The notes under the pieces were generated by a model that had not been told where the DNA came from, searched no databases, and worked only from the letters and a program-made list of their open reading frames with translations. From contig NC_079147.1 in the NCBI RefSeq assembly GCF_945859685.1, positions 308,014,485-308,078,484 of the forward strand: a DNA stretch of 64,000 bases. Direction: 5' to 3'. The translations under genes were made by a program, and so were the position numbers. This DNA is from Eupeodes corollae. Taxonomy: Eukaryota; Arthropoda; Insecta; Diptera; Syrphidae. Below, piece after piece: positions 58,384 to 64,000 of this stretch (its first letter is position 1; each line of letters opens with the position of its first letter).

Positions 58384-58615
58384 CGTGTTGAAGTGAACTG
58401 CTCTTCAGTCACAATATTGCGAATATTTTCAGCAGTGTTTTTACATCTCCTACAGGCCTATTTAACCCTATGAACATTTGGACGATTAAATTGACCACAA
58501 AATCCCGAGCTGCACGATATGAATTTTGATTTAAAGGCCCATTTTCGTAATACGTTTGAAATACTTTAACTGTTGTTCGATTGTCTATCTTTCCATGGTT
58601 CAAATTGAATTAGTC

Positions 58616-61615
58616 TGAAATTGAGAAATATCAAAGTAAATGCAGAAAAAAACTTAATGTTTAGGTGCAGGTCAATTTTGACAACAGCCCTTAAAATTTA
58701 GCCCCCTTTTAAAAAATTAGTTTACTGCGAAAATAACACTATCACGGTTAAAATATAAATATTACATCATAAAAGTGAAATATTTTCAGAAATACCCGTA
58801 TTTTTTTGGCATTCTATAAATAGTATATGTAGTAGAAAACCCATCGGCAGTAGCCACATTTTTGTGAGAATAATAATAATAAAAAAAACGCAACTAGAAG
58901 AAAATTTTGTCAAAATCAAAATTTAAAATTAACTTAGCTAGAAAACGAAATAAAACTAATAAAATGGAAAATTTTCAAGAAGAAATAGTAAGAAAACATC
59001 TGAAAGTTGAGGTTCTATAAAAAAGTTCATTTGACAACCGACAAAAAACTTCAAGAAGGAGGTTTGTTCATAGACCAATACATTACAATGTAGTGAGCGA
59101 GCTTGAAGCTCACCTCAATTCTTTATATACCAGAATCGAGTTGAAATGAACTTGATTGGACTCGATTCCGTGCGGGGATGGTGGTGAACTATTTAGTTCT
59201 ACATTGTTTAACACGAATCAAATAATCTAACTTGCACTTCATAAGAAACATCGAAACACCATTTGCATTTTAGAAAGTGCTGTCAAACTTTATCATTTTT
59301 TAAACCTTTTTCTGCGGTGGAAACACCAACAAGATTTATTTAATCTTAACTAAGATAAACCTTTTGGTGGAAACATAGCAAAATTAATTAATCGTTTCTA
59401 TTGTTTTCTCTTGAAAAATAAGCCCAGTTAGTCCACTTTTAGAAACGAAACTAAATAATATCAACAGTAACAGATTGATTTGTTCCCCCAATGAAAAACA
59501 CATGACTCCTAATGGACAGCTACTCAACAAAGACAGCCATCGAGACACAAATGCAAATCAATCTAACCAATATTTGAGAACGAAATCGCATAAGATCCTT
59601 TTCATACTGCGGATATTGTTTTCGTTATTCGTGTAAAACCTACTATACTATTCATAGGTTTTCCAGCAAAACACTGGTAATAAAAGAATTCAATTTTTCG
59701 CTTCTTCTTTTATCAAAATCTCAATTTATAGAATGTCTCATAAAAAACACTTCCCAATGCGAAAAATGTTTAAGTAGATACAATGTACAATATATTTTCT
59801 CAAACAACCAAAAACACACCTTAATCTCTTTCTTTTTTCAATAGTCAAAGTAAAAATGACAGATTACTCTTCGACAAATGTTATTTCTTCTAACAAAAAC
59901 TTGTATCAGGTACAATTTTATCAGCAAATCCATTAAAATTGTATAAATATCTCTTGATTACATCACGCTATAGATGTCAATTTTTCACTTGACCATCATT
60001 ACTCCATATTATACCTACTCTCCAACATTATATCAATCGTTTGACACAAAACCATTTCCAACGACAGACAATCTCATTTGCTTGCAACAAAAGACCCAAC
60101 CGAGTGCAATGATCATCGCTTATCGAGCCTTTTTGCCAAAAAAAACAACAAATCCTCTTTCCCTCGGGTACCTGTCACATGAAGCATATAGCAATGTATA
60201 GAAAAGCCATTAACAACAACAAAAATTCCAACTCTGTTAATCTAAACCCCATTTACAAGTATTGTCAAAGCCGTCAAGCACTTAAGGAGTTTTCTTCTAT
60301 AAAGTTCATAAATAAAATTTGTTTCACATGATTAATGACAGCATTGTGTAGTCACATTAAAAATGAAAAAGTGGAAAAAGAAAGAAATGATCAAATGCAT
60401 CACCATTGTCCCTTGAGGCCTTTTCTTTTTACAACTTTTGTATACAGAAGCAGTAGTTTTTTTTATGGAAGGTATCTACAAAAGGAACATGATACTAGAA
60501 CTGGACATTTCGAGGGTTCGTCGGTCGAGTTCGGTCTGCTGACAAATCGGATTCTATACTTGTTTTATTTTTATTCTTTTAACGACACGGGAAGAACAGA
60601 AGATTAAACACGACTCAACAATTAAAAACCTATAGAAAATATCAAATGATCAGGTAGATGGGAGTTTTACAATTTGTTTTGTTGTCGTTTTATTGTTGTG
60701 ATAAAAAGAAAATGCATCGAAGAGAGAAGAAGAAAATGTATTTTCCTGGTTGTTTTGGAAAATTTTCCACAATAAAACAACTTAGCTCAGTTCAGCTCAC
60801 GCATGATTTTAATATCATCTTTTTTGTTCTCCTATACTTGCCGGCCGTATATGCACTTTGCCTACCTAGCCTTACTTAAATAAGAATCAGAGGCATACGT
60901 GCATCGTAGCGCATCATCGGCATCAGGCTGAATGACAGTCATTGTTTGTTGCATCCACACACAGAGCAACAAAATCCATAGTAAGGCAATATGCCTCGTT
61001 AAGGGCATCTCGTGTGGAAACGAGTTTTGTTAACACCGTCATTCTATATACCCAAATGGCTATTAAGACTTTATTGCTTTAGGCGCATCGATCCGACTTT
61101 ACGAACACACCCCAGTTTCAGCCGTGGGTTGGGGTTATCGATAATTATAATAGTTTAGTTGCAGCACCAATGTTATGCATATCTACGGATATTAAATCGA
61201 AATGCATTAAGTTACCGTGTTGCAGTAGAATGCAACATTTTAGTTCCAAAGACACAATCGGACTAGGCTACGCGTTGTTGAAGATAACAGTATTTCAAGT
61301 AAGGCAAAGTTTAAAAATAAAAAATTAGGACGATTAATGGCATGATGCGTGTAAATAACAAAATGTTAATGAAACTCTGCAGCGGCACGCAGCATTGCAC
61401 TTGGAAAAGTCAAGTATGTGCCTACCAGAAGATTAGTTGAGGAAATTCTTTAACTCTATTTCGAATGTGTTCATAGATGTTAGTAGTTGCTCTTCTGAAT
61501 CTTATTTCATTAGGAATTTGTACAAGAAACATAAAATGTGGTAAAATCTTATATTATGAGAACAAGTATCACAAAGACAGATATTTCTTGTTCTGTAATG
61601 ATGGATTGATCATGA
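58616..61615. other. No gene recognised; dispersed repeat block and a balanced-composition island
   Basis: About 3 kb. 59590-59665 is an inverted counterpart of 34275-34345. The region 60,300-61,300 is less AT-rich, with no transposon motif and short open frames lacking domains. It contains TTATCGATAATT near 61,135-61,146, a DRE-like palindrome that could be a regulatory site in flies but may be chance. Confidence 0.4.
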
Positions 61616-62060
61616 AAAGGGTGTTTTTATAGAGGTATAGAACTTTTAAATAATGAATTGAAGGAAGCAAACTTACTTTATTCGGATGATCATTTCTGTT
61701 TTTTTAATTCAAATATAACTTCTGGAATTTCTGGAGGTCCATGACTTTCTACGACTTTTTCCAACATTTTTGGTATATCGGCAATAAAAAGAAGAAAGTT
61801 GTCCTCTAAGTGATCAATCCTTTCTAGCCGGGCTTATCGGCGGCTGGCGTTGACTAACAATTGTTAGATCCTAACAGAAAATAGTTAAACCACGGGTCTG
61901 TAACTTAATGGTATATGCAGTTTACTTCAATGACATGTTGCGTAGTAATTTTTGGGAATACGACTTCTTTACATGGTTGTTTCATATTTGTTTGAGCATA
62001 AAGGTCATTAATCATGTCTCGATAACTGTCACCTATGATAAAAATGATTCAATTCGGTAG
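61616..62060 (-). pseudogene. DUF4817-type transposase, C-terminal remnant with transposon end
   Basis: AAAGGGTGTTTTTATAGAGG at 61616-61635 is the likely transposon terminus. On the minus strand above it, YRDMINDLYAQ (about 62005-62040) matches the VTVNG-x-YRDMI segment. After worn sequence, HLEDNFLLFIADIPKMLEKV and VESHGPPEIPEVIFE (about 61705-61815) match the family's C-terminal helices. The part carrying the second and third catalytic residues is disrupted. The SINE at 62153 lies just upstream. Confidence 0.6.
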
Positions 62061-62152
62061 AAGTTAGCTTCATTCGCTTATAAAAATTGGGCTCAGCCAC
62101 AATCTTCTGTTGGTTGCATTCGCAGAATTAACGACTTGCTAATTGAACTGGT

Positions 62153-62413
62153 AGTACCCGTAGCATGACGGTTAGTGCGTTGGACTGTCATGCAAGAGGT
62201 CTTGGGTTCAATCCCTGCCTGTGCCACCTTAATTTAAAAAAAATAATTTTCGCGGGTACTGCCTCTTGCGAGGAATTGACAAATCCTTCAAGAGTAATTC
62301 TTGTAGGTCCATTCCATTCCTGACAACAGTACTCGCATACAGGAATGGTTGAGAGTTGTAAGTCACTAGGCCCTGGTTCACAACGGACTGTTGCGCCACA
62401 CCATTTGATTTTG
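62153..62413 (+). mobile_element. SINE, copy 6: complete, with 12-bp target duplication
   Basis: The best copy and a good reference for the family. The tRNA-like head runs from 62157 to about 62228, with A box TAGCATGACGGTTAGTG, anticodon-loop CTGTCATG and B box GGGTTCAATCCC, clearly tRNA-Asp-like. The body follows (ACTGCCTCTTGCGAGGAATT, AGAGTAATTCTTG, GAGTTGTAAGTCACTAGGCC), with a deletion between GTAATTCTTG and TAGGTCC relative to other copies. The terminus is GGACTGTTGCGCCAC and a short T-rich tail. AATTGAACTGGT at 62141-62152 is repeated perfectly at 62414-62425. The minus-strand open frame over it is an artefact. Confidence 0.95.
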
Positions 62414-62739
62414 AATTGAACTGGTGTCTTCAATTCTTCAAAATTCCCAACCAAACTAAATATAAATAATTTGACAGCTGATAAAAAGGCCGGTTTTTAA
62501 AATAGTGCTGCCAATCTTCAATCAAAAACAATAACCTTTAATAACATTAATTTGTTCTGGACACATGTTCTTCAAGTTAAGCTCCTTTCCTCTCTTTTAA
62601 TTGTGATCTTTTAACTTTGCATCTAAATGCATTAAAAGGCTTTTGCCAATATTGGAGCTAGGTACTTTTGTACTTTTTGCTTTTGTTTATAAAATTTATA
62701 TGCATCGATTTTGTTTTGTTTAGTTTAATACACCATTTT

Positions 62740-63290
62740 TGAGACCAATCAATTTTTGTATAGCCTTTGAAACGGATTTATCTGACACCAATATTTAAAA
62801 TATTGTAAGAACATAGCCATAATAGTGTTGTCGTCCACTGAAATATCCCTTGTATAAGAAAGATAAAAGTTTGGATTAAGAACGCTTCCTTGTGGTACAC
62901 CGGCTTTATTTTTCCTTAGATTTGACTAATTTTGGTTGTAACGTAGTCTTATGAGACCAATCGTAAAATATGATTTCAGTTTTTCATTGTACTGCCTTGA
63001 GCAAAGTCTAAGAATATTGATTCTACTACATTCGTAATTGGATATGCACTTATTAACTATCGTAAAGTTTTAATTTTTTAAACTCAGTCTGATGATTCAA
63101 AACTAGTCATTTTTTCAATGATTATTATTCTGAGACTTTTCTGTAGCAATTATTTGAAAAATTTTGTTATGATTGGTGTAAGTGATATTGGTCAATAAAG
63201 TGTTACTTCCTTTGTTAGATAGTTTAGGTATAAGAACACCCGCCGAAGTTTTCCAATGCCCTGGTACCTATCTTAGCATATGCATTTACT
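62740..63290 (-). pseudogene. Jockey-like non-LTR retrotransposon RT fragment
   Basis: On the minus strand: VPGHWKTSAGVLIPKLSNKG (about 63205-63270), the RT N-terminal WK-x-x-x-V-x-P-x-x-K block; worn TPIITKIF-like residues and ATEKSQ; and, after a closed stretch, AGVPQGSVLNPNFYLSYT (about 62860-62910), the GVPQGS box, followed by DNTIMAMFLQYF at the position where the palm ADD box should lie. Strongly degraded, with multiple stops. Different family from the copies at 28275 and 55090. Confidence 0.7.
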
Positions 63291-63354
63291 ACAAATTAAA
63301 GTTTTTTGAAGGTTATTACTTTCAAAACCTGTTGAATTTGTAAAAGTTAACTTA

Positions 63355-64000
63355 CACTGCGGGTCATTAGGTTAGAAGCAGGATTTTTTGAGAAGTAAAA
63401 TCGATATTTCTCCAGTTACATGGTGGATTAGAAAAAAACAACTATAGCAAATGAAAGGCTACTTTGTTAACAACAAAATGTAAAATTTGGGAATATTAGA
63501 GAATAAGTTAACGGATCTTTTTATGACAAATTGTCAATTGAGTCGAAAATATGCGAAAATAAATCGGGTCATAAGATTAGAAGCAGTGAACATATAAACG
63601 TTGTCTTGTGAAGTGAATTCATTTTATTTTCGGTATAAACGGCGCATTTCATAAATTAATTGTTGTTTATTGAGTTGTTATAAAAATGGGCAAAAAAAAA
63701 ATATTTCACAGTGGAGGAAATGGCAAGAATAAATGTTTATTACTCTGAAGGTCTTTCATACCGTGATATAGCCCGAAAAATAACTCGAAGTGCTCATTGT
63801 TTCAGCAACTATTTAAAAATTCCATCGTCGTATCTAAAAAATTATAAAGGAAACACTTCCTCTGCCTTAACACTTCGCAAAACGCGAAATATACTCAAAT
63901 TCATCTTTATCGGCAGCTAAAATTAGGGAAAAAGCTAATGTTAAGGCCAGTTTATCGACTGTCAAACGCACGATCCGTAATACTAAACACATAAAGCGCC
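63355..64000 (+). mobile_element. Tc3-like transposon, 5' part, runs off the window
   Basis: Starts after a TA dinucleotide with CACTGCGGGTCATTAGG. The internal segment GCGGGTCATTAGGTTAGAAG recurs as CGGGTCATAAGATTAGAAGC at 63565, as expected for repeated transposase-binding sites in Tc3-type ends. The transposase begins at ATG 63686 (MGKKK), and after a one-base change in an A-run continues YFTVEEMARINVYYSEGLSY then RDIARKITRS, the first HTH. The NYLKIPSSYLKNYKGN segment and, after another frame change near 63895, SLSAAKIREKANVKASLSTV and KRTIRN, the second HTH, follow. Only two small frame changes are seen, so the copy is relatively young. The DDE domain lies outside the window. Confidence 0.82.

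Larger units (their letters stand above)
57065..58615 (-). pseudogene. DUF4817-type transposase split by a nested element
   Basis: The N-terminal part (58384-58603) has the DUF4817 helix-turn-helix: DNRTTVKVFQTYYENGPL, then AARDF and LNRPVGDVKTLLKIFAI, ending in EEQFTSTR. The gene is then interrupted by the element at 57667-58383 and resumes at 57666 with RRSA, a worn HTH, HKDLLLHAYKVQLT-stop-ELKPF, FKRRQWSEWWF, WVNDNPRVNAKNH, VVSVNDVHYREIITNFLWP, and MNDMWFQ, with a stop and Asn in place of the second catalytic Asp (NGAIC). NSTVMSREGDVNNL follows, and the sequence ends near 57065 at TAAAGGGTGGTT, the likely terminal inverted repeat. Removing the insertion and one CGTG copy gives a continuous TSTRRSA. 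Dead by many stops. Confidence 0.8.

Noticed and set aside
62157..62228. tRNA gene (Asp-like)
   Set aside because: The cloverleaf stems do not pair well and the same head starts every SINE copy; it is a SINE promoter region, not a tRNA gene.
62188..62454. 88-codon minus-strand open frame
   Set aside because: It is the reverse translation of the complete SINE and its flank, including the tRNA-like B box; not a gene.

Overview
The window looks like insect nuclear DNA, most probably from a fly (Diptera). It is strongly AT-rich and full of decayed transposable elements. These include mariner/Tc1-superfamily transposases, non-LTR retrotransposons with insect-type reverse transcriptase (RT) motifs, a tRNA-derived SINE, and short GT..AG intron-like sequence. 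I found no host protein-coding gene I could name, no rRNA or functional tRNA gene, and nothing prokaryotic. The window is best read as intergenic DNA or the inside of a very long intron.

Layout. 1-5 kb: a degraded DUF4817-type transposase and the C-terminal end of a LINE, separated by about 3 kb of featureless sequence. 5.7-20 kb: a SINE, two pieces of a mariner, the first copy of a satellite-carrying repeat (called family A here), an uncharacterised coding-like pseudogene, a Tc1 transposase, another DUF4817 transposase, a jockey-like RT and a second family A copy. 22.7-30.3 kb: a degenerate tandem array, a SINE abutting the best-preserved DUF4817 transposase, and two LINEs facing tail to tail, one split by a SINE with a visible target-site duplication (TSD). 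31.7-39.9 kb: four family A copies, two of them back to back as a large imperfect palindrome, plus a hAT-like MITE with a clear 8-bp TSD. 42-50 kb: transposase and LINE remains and further family A copies. 51.6-52.7 kb: a satellite of about 150 bp. 55-64 kb: LINE and DUF4817 remains, a nested 717-bp inverted-repeat element, a complete SINE with a 12-bp TSD, and the start of a Tc3-like element that runs off the window.

The intervals near 2.5-3.6, 24.9-25.6, 40.5-41.3, 45-46.3, 52.8-54.2 and 60.3-61.3 kb are less AT-rich, carry trinucleotide runs and show no transposon homology. They are the best candidates for host regulatory or exon sequence, but I see no convincing exon in any of them.

The parts interact as an evolutionary record rather than a pathway. 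SINEs sit inside a LINE and inside family A, a SINE abuts a truncated transposon, one DNA transposon is nested in another, and the SINE shares its 3' end with a LINE that may mobilise it. I found no convincing new host system. The most novel objects are family A, with its internal 172-bp satellite and palindromic pair, and the 717-bp inverted-repeat element.
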